Positions 1-10,190 of a DNA stretch of 64,000 nucleotides are shown piece after piece; within the stretch, counting starts at the first letter, position 1; each line of letters starts with the position of its first letter. Both the position numbers and the translations under genes were made by a program. Under the pieces are notes generated by a model, which worked only from the letters and a program-made list of their open reading frames with translations, was not told the DNA's origin and ran no database searches. The DNA is from Heyndrickxia camelliae (GTDB taxonomy: Bacteria; Bacillota; Bacilli; Bacillales; Bacillaceae_C). Location: assembly GCF_002844575.1 (NCBI RefSeq), contig NZ_PIQO01000006.1, forward strand, positions 124,001-188,000, in the 5' to 3' direction.

Positions 1-625
1 ATACACGATATGCTTTTTTATCTTTCTTAGAAGTAATGGTCCCAATTACAGAAGAGTCAGATCCAACTCTTGACATATACCAAATAGTCATTTGATCAGA
101 AGGGATTCCCGTAGCATAAGATAATGCCTTTTCTTTTTCCTTCCAGTCAGTTGAATTAAAGTCAGAAGAATATTGATGACCACCAGTTTGACTTGTCCCA
201 ACAGGTTTCCAGCTAGGATTTACATATGTTTTTTTCACATTTGGGTCATTACCTTCGTTGGCAACAACATTGGAATCATCTAATTGGCTATTGTCACTAT
301 CTTTATCCGCAGAAGAATCATCACTTGAATCCCCTGTGTTATCATTATTATCGGATACGGTGCCGTCACTACTGCCATTTTTATCGCCATTTGATTCACT
401 CTTCGATTTATTCGAATCTATTGACGTTTCTTGCTTATGTGCGGTATTGGCAGGTGCAGAGCTTTTATTATCGTCTTTTCCACCGCCTAAAAATATAAAA
501 CTCGCCACAATGATAATTAATAATATCACGATGACAATTAATGAGTTTAAAATAATATTTGTTTTTCGGCGTTTAGCTCTTTGTAATGAGCGAGATCGGT
601 TTGGATGATTATAATCATTCGCCAT
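1..625 (-). CDS. yrrS: YrrS family protein, C-terminus cut by the window edge
   Basis: The frame is open from an ATG at 625 to the window edge, so the C-terminal end is missing. An AGGGAGGTT ribosome binding site lies just before the start. The product begins with a basic cytoplasmic tail, has one membrane segment at about residues 24-45, then a long Ser/Asp/Asn-rich low-complexity linker (about 50-120), and then a more ordered extracellular domain containing SWKPVGTSQ. This is the YrrS (DUF1510) architecture, and the position directly downstream of yrrS's usual partners pbpI and greA, in the same direction, agrees. The exact function is unknown; a cell-wall role is inferred from the pairing with a penicillin-binding protein. 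Two plus-strand open frames over the linker are composition artefacts. Confidence 0.85.
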   Translation of the reverse strand, partial: MANDYNHPNRSRSLQRAKRRKTNIILNSLIVIVILLIIIVASFIFLGGGKDDNKSSAPANTAHKQETSIDSNKSKSESNGDKNGSSDGTVSDNNDNTGDSSDDSSADKDSDNSQLDDSNVVANEGNDPNVKKTYVNPSWKPVGTSQTGGHQYSSDFNSTDWKEKEKALSYATGIPSDQMTIWYMSRVGSDSSVIGTITSKKDKKAYRV

Positions 626-732
626 GTTTCAACCTCCCTTTTCCAATGTCAATATCATAACACGATATTAAATTTGAGAAAAGGACATATCACTTTTAAA
701 AGCAAATCATCCATCTTTATTCCTATGATGGT

Positions 733-2481
733 TTACTTATGGTCTTCCTCATATAAATATTTTACAATGTCAGCAAAAAGAGGATTTACCCCTCCTGCAT
801 TCTCTGGAACACCTAAGTTTACTACAACCAATGCATACTTCGGTTGTTGAAATGGAAAATAACCAGCAAACCATTTGTTATGAAGCTGCTCCTTCCCTTT
901 AAAAATCCCAGTTTCTGCAGTTCCGGATTTTCCTGCCACGTCATAAGGCAGATTTTGAAACCATTTGCCAGTTCCAGCGTCACTTGTTACAACATGTCTT
1001 AACATTTTCTGCAGCTTTATAGCAGTCACGCGTGATATATTTTCGCCTGATAGGTTCTTTTCAGCAAATGGAACAAGAGTGGTTCCATCCTTATATTTTA
1101 ATGCTGAAGCAACTCTGATCATCTCTTTTTGACCGCCCCTTGCAATCGTAGCCATCATATTTGCAACACCCAAAGGGGTTACTCTTACTTCTTGCTGTCC
1201 TATACCCGTTTGAGCGACTAAATTATTATCTTTTTCACTTTCGAAACTAGCAAATATTTTTCCTTTATCTACCTGGAGCTGCTGAAAATCTTCCAGATGA
1301 TAAACATCGCCATGCCAGCTGATTTGTCCAATTAACCCCAATTTATTTGCATATTCTTCTAAAAGATTTGGATTATTATCTTTTAATCTTTTGGCTAAAT
1401 CCCCAAATGCACGGTTACAGCTTTGTGAAAAAGCTTCCTCAAAATTTAAGTCGCCAAGTTTACGCTTATCAGGTTTTCCATACATATTTTCACTACAATG
1501 AAATAATTCATTTTTTTGAACATCAAGCTTTTCAATGGTGGCTGCAGCTGTTACGGTTTTGAAAACGGAACCCGGAATTTGCTCTGTTGTCATCATATTT
1601 ACTGCTGCCCCACCTGCAAAGGGATGGTTTGGATCCATAGCTGGCCTTGATACACTTGCAAGTATTTCATTGCTCTCGATATCTAATAGAACTACCCCAC
1701 CCTTATTTATGTGATATTGATCTACAAGCTTTTCCATTTTCTCTTGTATATTTTTATCAATGGTCGTTTGAACATTTACAGGGTAATAGGGATTACCGGA
1801 TCCCGTATATTTAACATCCACTCCAAAAAGCGGTGCGCCGAGTGCGTCAACATGGAACACAAGCTTAGACTCTCCTTCCGGTAATAAAAATTCATCAAAT
1901 TGCTTCTGCAAACCCGTTATCCCAATTTTCTCATTTTGCATCCCCTTTTTATCTGGATATCTTTTCAAAAAGGTTTCTGCTTGTTCTCCGACTATTCCAA
2001 TAAGCTGTTTTGCGGGATTGTTATTATCAGGGGATCGTTTCTTAACAGCAAATACTCCAGGTATTTTTAAACGGTTTATACTCTTCATTTGTTTCTCATC
2101 CAAAATATATGGGTCCTTCCCGCCAAATACAAATGGCTCCTTTGCATTTTGTATCGCCATTTGCAAATTATTGACAGGGATATTTAATATGTTTGCTACA
2201 GTATCTTCATTCCATTGAGTATTCTTTAAAAAAGGAAATAAAATAAGTACATTTTTCTCTGAATAGGTTAATGGCATGCCAAATCGATCAAGAAATTGCC
2301 CTCTTCCATCATCAATTACAATTTCTTGAGTCCTTTGTGCAACACTGTCCTTTAATAAGTTTATATGATGTTTTGAATAAGATTCCGTCTCTAATAATTG
2401 AATTTGAACAAGTCTAGCCATTAAAGCAATAATCATCAACAAGATAAGGGCCGCTAAGACATAATAACGTTTAATTCGCAT
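733..2481 (-). CDS. pbpI: Class B penicillin-binding protein PbpI (PBP4b)
   Basis: This is a membrane-anchored D,D-transpeptidase that cross-links peptidoglycan. An N-terminal membrane segment (residues about 8-25) is followed by a pedestal domain and a transpeptidase domain. The active-site motifs are visible: SVFK at 305-308 with the catalytic Ser305, SCN at 354-356, and KSG at 518-520. The length of 582 aa is normal for PbpI/YrrR. The gene lies between greA and yrrS as in B. subtilis, where it is linked to sporulation; that role is inferred here. The start follows a weak GTGGTG site. No residue of the catalytic motifs is missing. Confidence 0.93.
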   Translation of the reverse strand: MRIKRYYVLAALILLMIIALMARLVQIQLLETESYSKHHINLLKDSVAQRTQEIVIDDGRGQFLDRFGMPLTYSEKNVLILFPFLKNTQWNEDTVANILNIPVNNLQMAIQNAKEPFVFGGKDPYILDEKQMKSINRLKIPGVFAVKKRSPDNNNPAKQLIGIVGEQAETFLKRYPDKKGMQNEKIGITGLQKQFDEFLLPEGESKLVFHVDALGAPLFGVDVKYTGSGNPYYPVNVQTTIDKNIQEKMEKLVDQYHINKGGVVLLDIESNEILASVSRPAMDPNHPFAGGAAVNMMTTEQIPGSVFKTVTAAATIEKLDVQKNELFHCSENMYGKPDKRKLGDLNFEEAFSQSCNRAFGDLAKRLKDNNPNLLEEYANKLGLIGQISWHGDVYHLEDFQQLQVDKGKIFASFESEKDNNLVAQTGIGQQEVRVTPLGVANMMATIARGGQKEMIRVASALKYKDGTTLVPFAEKNLSGENISRVTAIKLQKMLRHVVTSDAGTGKWFQNLPYDVAGKSGTAETGIFKGKEQLHNKWFAGYFPFQQPKYALVVVNLGVPENAGGVNPLFADIVKYLYEEDHK

Positions 2482-2562
2482 TTAAACACCACACTTTATA
2501 ACGTTATGGAATAGGCATTTCCCTATCAGTATTGACCAACTTTGATGTTTAAAATACACAAA

Positions 2563-2604
2563 AAAAACATCGATATTCACATTTCGTGAACATCGATGTT
2601 TTCA
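2563..2604 (-). terminator. Rho-independent terminator after greA
   Basis: On the minus strand a long inverted repeat (AAAACATCGAT arms around GTTCACGAAATGTGAAT) ends in a run of seven T. It lies directly after the greA stop and before pbpI. Confidence 0.8.
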
Positions 2605-2610
2605 TCTTAA

Positions 2611-3087
2611 TTATTTTACGGAAGTAATCCTAACCCTCATTTCTCCTCCCGGAGTTTGAACCGTCACTTCCTCATCAACTTTTTTCCCTAATAAGCTTTT
2701 TGCAATTGGGGAATCGTTGGAGATTTTCCCTTCAAAAGGATCCGCCTCTGCACTACCAACAATTGTGTATGTTTCTTCATCACCATCAGGCAGTTCAACA
2801 AAGGTAACTGATTTTCCTAGCGTTACAGTATCAGAATTGGAACCATCATCTTCAATGATTTTTGCATTGCGAATCATATTTTCAATGGTTGTAATTCTTC
2901 CCTCAACAAAAGCCTGTTCTTCTTTTGCAGAATCGTATTCTGAGTTTTCCGAAAGGTCACCAAAGCTTCTTGCAATCTTAATTCGTTCCACGACCTCTTT
3001 ACGTTTAACCGTTTTCAAATATTCAAGTTCTTGTTCTAATTTTTCCTTTCCTGCTTCGGTCATTGGAAATACTTTTTCTGTAGCCAT
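2611..3087 (-). CDS. greA: Transcription elongation factor GreA
   Basis: GreA rescues backtracked RNA polymerase by stimulating cleavage of the nascent RNA in the secondary channel. The 158-aa product has an N-terminal coiled coil (about residues 8-75, with the acidic [12 protein letters not shown] tip region that enters the polymerase channel) and a C-terminal FKBP-like globular domain (about 80-157). The length is standard. The ATG at 3087 has an AGGAGTGAAGG site in front. It is a single gene with its own strong terminator, downstream of udk. Confidence 0.96.
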   Translation of the reverse strand: MATEKVFPMTEAGKEKLEQELEYLKTVKRKEVVERIKIARSFGDLSENSEYDSAKEEQAFVEGRITTIENMIRNAKIIEDDGSNSDTVTLGKSVTFVELPDGDEETYTIVGSAEADPFEGKISNDSPIAKSLLGKKVDEEVTVQTPGGEMRVRITSVK

Positions 3088-3218
3088 ATCCCTTCACTCC
3101 TATAAATTCTATTTTTTATGTAGAAAAATCTCAGATGCGATAACGCATCACTGATAAAATAACCTTCTACACTTTTATCCCATTCACTATCATTAAATGT
3201 TATATAAAATACACCATA

Positions 3219-3246
3219 GCGCGACTTAAAAAATGTCGCGCCTTTT
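3219..3246. terminator. Hairpin between udk and greA with its T-tract on the plus side
   Basis: A perfect 7-bp stem (GCGCGAC/GTCGCGC) with a 9-base loop. The T-run follows on the plus strand (CTTTTT), although both neighbouring genes are on the minus strand; on the minus strand the stem is followed only by TATGGTGTATTTT. It may be a weak terminator for udk or a block against antisense transcription. Confidence 0.5.
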
Positions 3247-3277
3247 TGTGTATCTAATTATTTTATAAATAATCGTA

Positions 3278-3913
3278 TTACAAAAATGACTTTTGTTCAA
3301 GAATTGTTTGAATTTTAGTATTTACCAAATCGATGGCAACCACATTTTGTCCGCCTTCCGGTATGATGACATCTGCATATCGTTTTGTCGGTTCTATGAA
3401 TTGATTGTGCATTGGTCTTACAACATTTATATACTGATCAATGACAGAATCCATTGTTCTTCCGCGATCCTCGATATCCCTAAGCAGGCGTCTTATAATT
3501 CTTAAATCAGCATCCGTATCAACGAAAAGTTTTATATCCATTAAGTTGCGCAATCTTTCATCTTCCAATACTAAAATTCCTTCTAAAATGATGACATCCT
3601 TCGGCTCTACAAGTATCCTTTTATCAGAACGTGTATGTTTTGTATAATCATACACTGGTTTTTCAATGGATTCATATTTCAACAGCTTTTGTATATGTTC
3701 AATTAATAAATCATTATCAAATGCAAGCGGATGATCATAATTGGTTCTCAATCGGTCTTCAAAAGGCAAATGACTCTGGTCTTTATAATAATAATCTTGC
3801 TCTAACACTAGTATGGAATGACCTTTAAACTGGTCATAAATAGCATTTGTAACACTTGTTTTTCCTGACCCTGATCCCCCTGCTACCCCAATAACTGCTG
3901 GCTTGCGTACCAT
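3278..3913 (-). CDS. udk: Uridine kinase
   Basis: It phosphorylates uridine and cytidine with ATP or GTP in pyrimidine salvage, in the cytoplasm. The P-loop [13 protein letters not shown] is at residues 9-21; DYYYKD and YDHPLAFD are the usual uridine-kinase motifs for nucleoside binding, and [12 protein letters not shown] forms the lid. The 211-aa length is typical. The ATG at 3913 is preceded by AAGGGAG at ten bases. In B. subtilis udk lies next to yrrO; here its upstream neighbour is trmR directly. Confidence 0.95.
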   Translation of the reverse strand: MVRKPAVIGVAGGSGSGKTSVTNAIYDQFKGHSILVLEQDYYYKDQSHLPFEDRLRTNYDHPLAFDNDLLIEHIQKLLKYESIEKPVYDYTKHTRSDKRILVEPKDVIILEGILVLEDERLRNLMDIKLFVDTDADLRIIRRLLRDIEDRGRTMDSVIDQYINVVRPMHNQFIEPTKRYADVIIPEGGQNVVAIDLVNTKIQTILEQKSFL

Positions 3914-3958
3914 CTAAATAGAACTCCCTTCAATCTAAAAACCTACATAATTTATTTA

Positions 3959-4649
<691 letters not shown>

Positions 4650-4732
4650 ATAGCACGATATGAATGTATCGCCCATTTGATAGCCGTTTATTATATTAGC
4701 ATATTTTCATGTGGAATGCGAATTTTCTCCTA

Positions 4733-5875
4733 TTATTTTTGACTGGTAATATATTTAGCCTTTAATTGATTATGTTCAGCTAAAGTGGAAGAAAAATATA
4801 CCTTTCCTGTTTTGGTAGCAGCGAGAAAGTATAGATAATTAGTTTTTGAAGGATGTATAGCTGCCTCTATTGATAATTCCCCTGCATTTGATATCGGACT
4901 TGGAGGAAGTCCCTTAATCCTATAAGTATTGTAAGGTGAATTCACTTCTAAGTCTTTGTAAGTAACACGTTCTTTATGCTTATTTAAAGAATAAAGGACA
5001 GTTGGATCCGTCTGCAGAGGCATCCCGACTTTTAAACGGTTATAAAAGACACTGGAAATTTTATGACGATCTGCCTTGCTCGTCGCCTCTTCCTCAATTA
5101 ATGAGGCCATAATAAGCATTTTCTGAGGAGTCAATTGCTTCTTGTTCATATCTTCCTGATACTTTTTCATCTCTATATTTGTTTTATCCAGCATTTTCAC
5201 GATGATGGAATCTAGTGATGGCCTCTTTTCGTAAAAATAATAAGTAGCAGGGAATAAATATCCTTCCAGAGGATGTTTGATTTTAGGATTTAAGATATCT
5301 TTCGATAATAAATCAGGATACTTTTTCATCAGTTTCGTGACAAATTTTGTATCATCCAATTGTTTCATTATTTCCACATTTTTATATTGGGTATGCTTCG
5401 CAATAATATTGGAGATCTCTGTAAGTTGCACTCCTTCTGGTATGGCTAATTTTATTTCTGCATTTTTTGTTAACTTCCCTGTTTTCAAATATTTAACGAT
5501 TTCATCTAATGTCATAGCGGGAGATAATCTGTATGTACCCGCTTGAAATCCGGTCTCATTGTTGAATTTAACGTAATATTTGAAGATAAATCCACTTTTT
5601 ATTATTCCTTTCTCTTCTAAAATATTCCCAATAGAAGAGACGCTGGAACCAATCGGAATTACCACCCTTTTTTGTTGTTCACTTTTTGAATTTACGGGTT
5701 TTAAAGCAGATTTCACATATAAATAACCTGATAAAACTAAAGCTCCAATAATGATAATGATGGAAATACTAATTATCCCGACAATTCTTCTTATGGTTCT
5801 TGCTTCTGTTTGTCTGGCTAATAATTTTTCCATTATTTCATTGGAAGATTTCCCACTTTGCTGTTTATCTGTCAA
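4733..5875 (-). CDS. mltG: Endolytic murein transglycosylase MltG
   Basis: MltG cleaves nascent glycan strands in the membrane and so sets their length. A cytoplasmic head is followed by one membrane segment (about residues 33-55), a LysM-like subdomain and the YceG catalytic domain. The catalytic glutamate is in MASLIEEEA (about residue 263), and the conserved SPYNTYRIKGLPPSPI loop is intact near the C-terminus. The 380-aa length fits. It starts at a TTG with AGGAG nine bases upstream. It precedes trmR, as yrrL precedes yrrM in B. subtilis. Confidence 0.93.
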   Translation of the reverse strand: MTDKQQSGKSSNEIMEKLLARQTEARTIRRIVGIISISIIIIIGALVLSGYLYVKSALKPVNSKSEQQKRVVIPIGSSVSSIGNILEEKGIIKSGFIFKYYVKFNNETGFQAGTYRLSPAMTLDEIVKYLKTGKLTKNAEIKLAIPEGVQLTEISNIIAKHTQYKNVEIMKQLDDTKFVTKLMKKYPDLLSKDILNPKIKHPLEGYLFPATYYFYEKRPSLDSIIVKMLDKTNIEMKKYQEDMNKKQLTPQKMLIMASLIEEEATSKADRHKISSVFYNRLKVGMPLQTDPTVLYSLNKHKERVTYKDLEVNSPYNTYRIKGLPPSPISNAGELSIEAAIHPSKTNYLYFLAATKTGKVYFSSTLAEHNQLKAKYITSQK

Positions 5876-5988
5876 ATAGATTACACTCCTTTTGCAAAAA
5901 ATTGCTTTTTATTGCACACCTCGAAAAGTTTTATATATTATTTTTCCAATAGTCCTTAACCATTCCTCTATGTTATTTTTCCCAGTAC

Positions 5989-6016
5989 ATTATACTACAA
6001 ATTTCGTCATTTTCGA
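5989..6016 (-). promoter_or_regulatory. Likely sigma-A promoter for mltG
   Basis: On the minus strand a perfect TATAAT (5989-5994) follows a weak -35 TCGAAA (6011-6016) with 16 bases between. It lies downstream of the yrzB terminator and upstream of mltG. Confidence 0.45.
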
Positions 6017-6062
6017 TTTATTTTATGAAAATGATCGAAAAGTAAGGAATAAAAAAGAAAAA

Positions 6063-6092
6063 TAAAAAACCGACCTAGAAAAACTAAGTCGG
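6063..6092 (-). terminator. Rho-independent terminator after yrzB
   Basis: On the minus strand CCGACTTAG pairs with CTAGGTCGG (one mismatch-type pair) around five T, followed by TTTTTTA. It ends the IreB-ruvX-yrzB transcript. Confidence 0.85.
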
Positions 6093-6103
6093 CTTCTAAT
6101 TCT

Positions 6104-6400
6104 TTATTCTTCCTCTTCTTCATCTAGAAATGTGTTCAACATTTCTTCAATCATATCCCATTCTTCGTCTGTTTCTATTGGTTGAAGATCTCCTTCTGTA
6201 CCATCTTCATGTTGTACATAAGAGGAAGCATGAATTTCAATTTCTTCATTATCGTCTTCTTCAGCACCTATAGGATAATAGAGGACATATGATTTACCAA
6301 AATCCTCGGAGTCGAAAGTAAAGAGCACTTCAAATAATTGCTCATTTCCGTTCTCGTCTACTACTGTAATATGTTGATGTTCTTCATGTTCATGTGCCAT
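6104..6400 (-). CDS. yrzB: DUF1292 family protein YrzB
   Basis: A small, very acidic 98-aa protein. The DUF1292 core ([18 protein letters not shown] and YVLYYPIG) is at about residues 12-45, and the C-terminus is a run of glutamates. No catalytic motif is visible and the function is unknown. It is the last gene of the conserved IreB-ruvX-yrzB cluster, twelve bases after ruvX, with GAGGTG seven bases before its ATG. Confidence 0.88.
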   Translation of the reverse strand: MAHEHEEHQHITVVDENGNEQLFEVLFTFDSEDFGKSYVLYYPIGAEEDDNEEIEIHASSYVQHEDGTEGDLQPIETDEEWDMIEEMLNTFLDEEEEE

Positions 6401-6412
6401 TTTTTCACCTCA

Positions 6413-6829
6413 TTATAATTGGCTGTCAAGAAACCCTTGCAAAATCATGACTGCAGCCATTTTATCAATTACCTTTTTTCTTTTTTTCCTGCTTACATCA
6501 GCTTCCAGTAACACTCTCTCAGCGGCCATTGTACTCATTCTTTCATCCCACATGATAACAGGAAGGCCAAGAAGATCTTTTAATTTATCAGCATACGCCA
6601 AAGATGCTTCTCCCCTTGGTCCTACTGTATTATTCATGTTTTTTGGAAAACCGACAACAATTTTTTCGATTTTATAATCGCTCGCTAGTTCTTGTACACG
6701 TTCAAAACCAAATTTTCCATTTTCCTCATCAATAGAAATGGTTTCAATACCTTGTGCTGTCCAACCCAGTTCATCACTAATGGCAACTCCAACTGTTTTG
6801 GATCCAACGTCTAGACCCATTATTCTCAA
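6413..6829 (-). CDS. ruvX: RuvX/YqgF family nuclease
   Basis: An RNase H-fold protein of the YqgF family, proposed as a Holliday-junction resolvase-like nuclease and linked to 16S rRNA 5' end maturation. The first acidic motif, [15 protein letters not shown] (residues 5-19), the [10 protein letters not shown] motif and the C-terminal [14 protein letters not shown] with the last aspartate are all present. The 138-aa length is normal. It starts at a TTG immediately after the IreB-family stop codon, using a GAGGGA site inside the end of that gene, so translation is coupled. Confidence 0.92.
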   Translation of the reverse strand: MRIMGLDVGSKTVGVAISDELGWTAQGIETISIDEENGKFGFERVQELASDYKIEKIVVGFPKNMNNTVGPRGEASLAYADKLKDLLGLPVIMWDERMSTMAAERVLLEADVSRKKRKKVIDKMAAVMILQGFLDSQL

Positions 6830-7099
6830 TTAGTATCCCTCACGATGCTGTTTTAAATACGATTTAACTAATTCTTCGATGATTTCATCACGTTCGAGCT
6901 TTCGAATAATGTTTCTGGCATCATAATGTCTTGGAATGTATGCAGGATCACCGGAAAGCAAGTAACCGACAATTTGATTTATCGGATTATACCCCTTCTC
7001 TTGAAGTGCTTCATATACTTGCAAAAGCACTTCCTTCACATCATGTTCGAAAGGTTCCTCCGAAAAGTTAAATCGCATGGTTTTGTCAAAAGAGCTCAT
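6830..7099 (-). CDS. yrzL: IreB family regulatory phosphoprotein (YrzL)
   Basis: A DUF965/IreB family protein of 89 aa. In enterococci IreB is a target of the PASTA kinase IreK and affects cephalosporin resistance; the role in bacilli is less clear. The conserved [20 protein letters not shown] block is at about residues 35-54 and [17 protein letters not shown] is near the end. The start is set at the ATG at 7099 ([10 protein letters not shown]), eight bases after GAGGTG; an upstream in-frame GTG overlaps that site and is not used. It leads the cluster with ruvX and yrzB. Confidence 0.9.
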   Translation of the reverse strand: MSSFDKTMRFNFSEEPFEHDVKEVLLQVYEALQEKGYNPINQIVGYLLSGDPAYIPRHYDARNIIRKLERDEIIEELVKSYLKQHREGY

Positions 7100-7164
7100 C
7101 TTACAGCACCTCACTTTAAGGCTTGTCCATTTCTAAACAAGAACCTTATTCAAACTTTATTACC

Positions 7165-7192
7165 ATTGTACACCACTTTTTATACTAATCAA
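7165..7192 (-). promoter_or_regulatory. Likely sigma-A promoter for the yrzL-ruvX-yrzB cluster
   Basis: TTGATT (7187-7192) and TACAAT (7165-7170) with a 16-base spacer on the minus strand. The -35 overlaps the alaS stop region, and no terminator separates alaS from this cluster, so read-through may also occur. Confidence 0.45.
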
Positions 7193-9822
7193 ATGGATTT
7201 TATCCATTCTTCCACATATTGTAGTGCAGAATCAAGTTTTGCAGGATCTTTTCCACCAGCCTGAGCTAGATCCGGACGACCTCCTCCGCCTCCGCCGCAG
7301 CGTGATGCAACTTCTTTCACCAATTTACCTGCATGATATCCTTTTTCGACTAAATCTTTGGTGACACCTGCAATGATATTTACTTTATCATCTTGTACAG
7401 ATCCAAGCACTACAATACCTGAACCCAGTTTTTCTTTCAGTTCATCCACCATATTTCGAAGATTATTCGAATCTTGTGCTTGAACCTTACTTACAATAAG
7501 CTTTATGCCATTCAATTCTTTTGCAGATTCGGAAAGACTTCCCGCTTCAATATTGGAAAGTTTTGCAGAAAGGGATTCATTTTCCCTTTGTAATTCTTTT
7601 ATTTCTGTTTGGACATTTTCAATTCTAGTTAAAATATCTTTCGGATTTGTTTTTAAAGCATATGCTGCCTGATTTAACGTTTGAATTTGCTCATTCATTA
7701 AATGGTAAGCAGCTTCTCCTGTCACCGCTTCAATTCGTCTAGTTCCTGCTCCTATTCCGCTTTCCGATACGATTTTAAATAGACCAATTGTCGAGGTATT
7801 AGGAACATGACATCCACCGCATAATTCTAAGCTGTAATCTCCCATCGAAACAACTCTGACAATCTCACCATATTTCTCACCAAATAAAGCCATTGCTCCC
7901 ATTGCCTTTGCATCGTCAATATTTTTCAAGTCGATGTTCACTGGTAAACTAGCCCAGATTTTTTCATTGACGATTTCTTCAATCTTTACAAGTTCTTCAG
8001 GAGTAATTTGCCCAAAATGGGAAAAATCAAAACGAAGTCTACCTGGTTCTACAAGTGAACCAGCCTGATTAACATGTGTTCCAAGAACATCCTTTAATGC
8101 TTGATGCAATAAATGAGTTGCAGAGTGATTCTTAATGATTTTATTTCGATTTACACGATTTACTTCTGCAAAAACTTCTTGATCCAATGTTAAACTGCCT
8201 TGTTCTACAATTGCATGATGTAAATTCTGACCGTTTGGAGCTTTTTGAACATCTTTGACTGTTACCTTTAACCCATCTGCTGTTAAGGTTCCTGCATCTG
8301 CTACTTGACCACCACTTTCCGCATAGAATGGGGTTTGATCCAATACAAATTGGATTTCGTCTCCAGTTTGCACTTCTGTAACTAATTCGCCATCTTTTAC
8401 AATTGCTATCACTTTGGCATTTGTTTCTAAGGTTTGATATCCAACGAATTCACTTTCAACTTTAATTTCTCCTAGAATACCGCCTTGAACCTGCATAGAT
8501 CCAACATCTTGACGAGCCTTACGAGCACGCTCCCTTTGATTTTGCATTTCCACTTCAAAGCCTTCGTGATCGACCTTTAAGCCTTCTTCTTCTGCATATT
8601 CTTCCGTGAGCTCGACTGGGAATCCATAAGTGTCATATAAGCGGAAAACATCTGAACCTGAGATTGTCTCTTTCCCTTCCTCTTTGGCTTTTTTCATAAC
8701 TAAAGATAGTATAGACAAACCTTCATGCAGAGTTTCATGGAAACGTTCTTCCTCATTTTTGATTACTTTTTGGATAAACTCAGTTTTTTCCTTTACTTGA
8801 GGATAATAATCAACCATAATTTCTGCCACAACAGGCACTAATTTATACATAAATGGTTCCCCAATATTGATATTTTTAGCATATCTTACTGCCCTGCGAA
8901 GCAAACGTCTTAATACATATCCACGTCCTTCATTAGAAGGAAGCGCACCATCACTTACAGCAAATGCAACTGTTCGAATGTGATCTGCGATTACCTTAAA
9001 GGCAGTATCAAGAGTTTTATCTTTTCCATATGCAGCTCCAGAGATTTTTTCGGTCTCTTTTATTATAGGCATAAATAGGTCTGTATCAAAATTAGTAGGA
9101 ACATCCTGAACAACTGATGCCATTCTTTCTAATCCCATACCTGTATCAATGTTCTTCTTAGGAAGTGGTGTATAGGAACCATCAGGATTATGATTGAATT
9201 GAGAAAATACAAGATTCCAAACTTCTAAATATCTTTCATTTTCTCCACCTGGATATAATTCTGGATCATTTTCATCATCCCCATATTTTGGACCACGGTC
9301 ATAGAATATCTCTGTATTAGGTCCACTTGGTCCTTCACCGATATCCCAGAAATTTTCCTCCAAACGGATAATTCTTTCTTCTGGAATACCAATTTTTTTA
9401 TTCCATAATTCAAATGCTTCTTCATCCTCAGGATGAATAGTTACAGATAATTTTTCTGGATCAAAGCCAATCCATTCAGGACTTGTTAAAAACTCCCATG
9501 CCCATGTTATGGCTTCCTCTTTAAAATAATCCCCGATGGAGAAATTCCCCATCATTTCGAAGAATGTATGATGGCGGGCAGTTTTCCCAACGTTTTCAAT
9601 GTCATTGGTACGGATCGCTTTTTGCGCATTTACAATTCTTGGATTTTCGGGAATTACACGTCCATCAAAATATTTTTTTAGTGTTGCAACCCCACTATTT
9701 ATCCAAAGTAATGATGGGTCTTCATGTGGAATAAGTGATGCACTTGGCTCAACCTTATGGCCTTTTTCTTGAAAAAAGTCCAGAAACATTTGACGTATTT
9801 GAGCTCCTGTTAGTTTTTTCAT
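7189..9822 (-). CDS. alaS: Alanyl-tRNA synthetase
   Basis: It charges tRNA-Ala. The 877-aa chain shows the class II catalytic core with [17 protein letters not shown] (motif 2 region, about residues 79-95), the editing domain with the metal ligands HSATHLLHQ and CGGCHV, and the C-terminal DHHA1/C-Ala domain ending in a glycine-rich [16 protein letters not shown] motif. The ATG at 9822 has an AGGAGGATTAAT site. Expression is controlled by the T-box leader upstream. No editing residue appears lost. Confidence 0.97.
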   Translation of the reverse strand: MKKLTGAQIRQMFLDFFQEKGHKVEPSASLIPHEDPSLLWINSGVATLKKYFDGRVIPENPRIVNAQKAIRTNDIENVGKTARHHTFFEMMGNFSIGDYFKEEAITWAWEFLTSPEWIGFDPEKLSVTIHPEDEEAFELWNKKIGIPEERIIRLEENFWDIGEGPSGPNTEIFYDRGPKYGDDENDPELYPGGENERYLEVWNLVFSQFNHNPDGSYTPLPKKNIDTGMGLERMASVVQDVPTNFDTDLFMPIIKETEKISGAAYGKDKTLDTAFKVIADHIRTVAFAVSDGALPSNEGRGYVLRRLLRRAVRYAKNINIGEPFMYKLVPVVAEIMVDYYPQVKEKTEFIQKVIKNEEERFHETLHEGLSILSLVMKKAKEEGKETISGSDVFRLYDTYGFPVELTEEYAEEEGLKVDHEGFEVEMQNQRERARKARQDVGSMQVQGGILGEIKVESEFVGYQTLETNAKVIAIVKDGELVTEVQTGDEIQFVLDQTPFYAESGGQVADAGTLTADGLKVTVKDVQKAPNGQNLHHAIVEQGSLTLDQEVFAEVNRVNRNKIIKNHSATHLLHQALKDVLGTHVNQAGSLVEPGRLRFDFSHFGQITPEELVKIEEIVNEKIWASLPVNIDLKNIDDAKAMGAMALFGEKYGEIVRVVSMGDYSLELCGGCHVPNTSTIGLFKIVSESGIGAGTRRIEAVTGEAAYHLMNEQIQTLNQAAYALKTNPKDILTRIENVQTEIKELQRENESLSAKLSNIEAGSLSESAKELNGIKLIVSKVQAQDSNNLRNMVDELKEKLGSGIVVLGSVQDDKVNIIAGVTKDLVEKGYHAGKLVKEVASRCGGGGGGRPDLAQAGGKDPAKLDSALQYVEEWIKSI

Positions 9823-9892
9823 ATTAATCCTCCTTAATTTGAAATAGGTTAGACAGAGAGTCTAAACTTGTTAAATTTATGAGACAATATCT

Positions 9893-10155
9893 CAAAATAA
9901 AAAAAATCCCCCATCCCTGGTATTGCAGGGACGAGAGATTGACTCGCGGTACCACCCTGATTTTAGACAGACCAAATGAATGCCTAACTCTTGGGTGCCT
10001 ATAACGTGGCAAGACGGCAGGGTTTAGCTGCTCTCCAGATTAGCCTTCTGTTATCCTTCATCTAGAATTTCTCTCAGCCGTGGAAATTCCTCTCTTCTTA
10101 GATGGCCTATAACATACTCGATCTTTCAATGATTTACATAATGAATAATATGTAT
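9893..10155 (-). promoter_or_regulatory. T-box riboswitch of alaS
   Basis: The minus-strand leader contains the T-box sequence AGGGTGGTACCGCG (9945-9958), followed by a terminator stem (CGTCCCTG with CAGGGATGGGGG) and a run of eight T. The T-box pairs with this stem region to form the antiterminator when uncharged tRNA binds. In the stem I region a GCT triplet (10042-10044) lies between helix strands GTTAT/ATAAC and fits an alanine specifier; the assignment of that triplet is by eye. Confidence 0.92.
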
Positions 10156-10161
10156 AGTCGA

Positions 10162-10190
10162 ATTATAAAAATTTCCTACCCATTTGTCAA
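10162..10190 (-). promoter_or_regulatory. Sigma-A promoter of alaS
   Basis: Consensus TTGACA (10185-10190) and TATAAT (10162-10167) with a 17-base spacer on the minus strand. The -35 overlaps the stop codon of the AI-2E permease gene upstream. Confidence 0.9.

Noticed and set aside
226-608. Two plus-strand frames near the left edge
   Set aside because: They are antisense to the Ser/Asp-rich linker of yrrS, which has a full set of gene signals.
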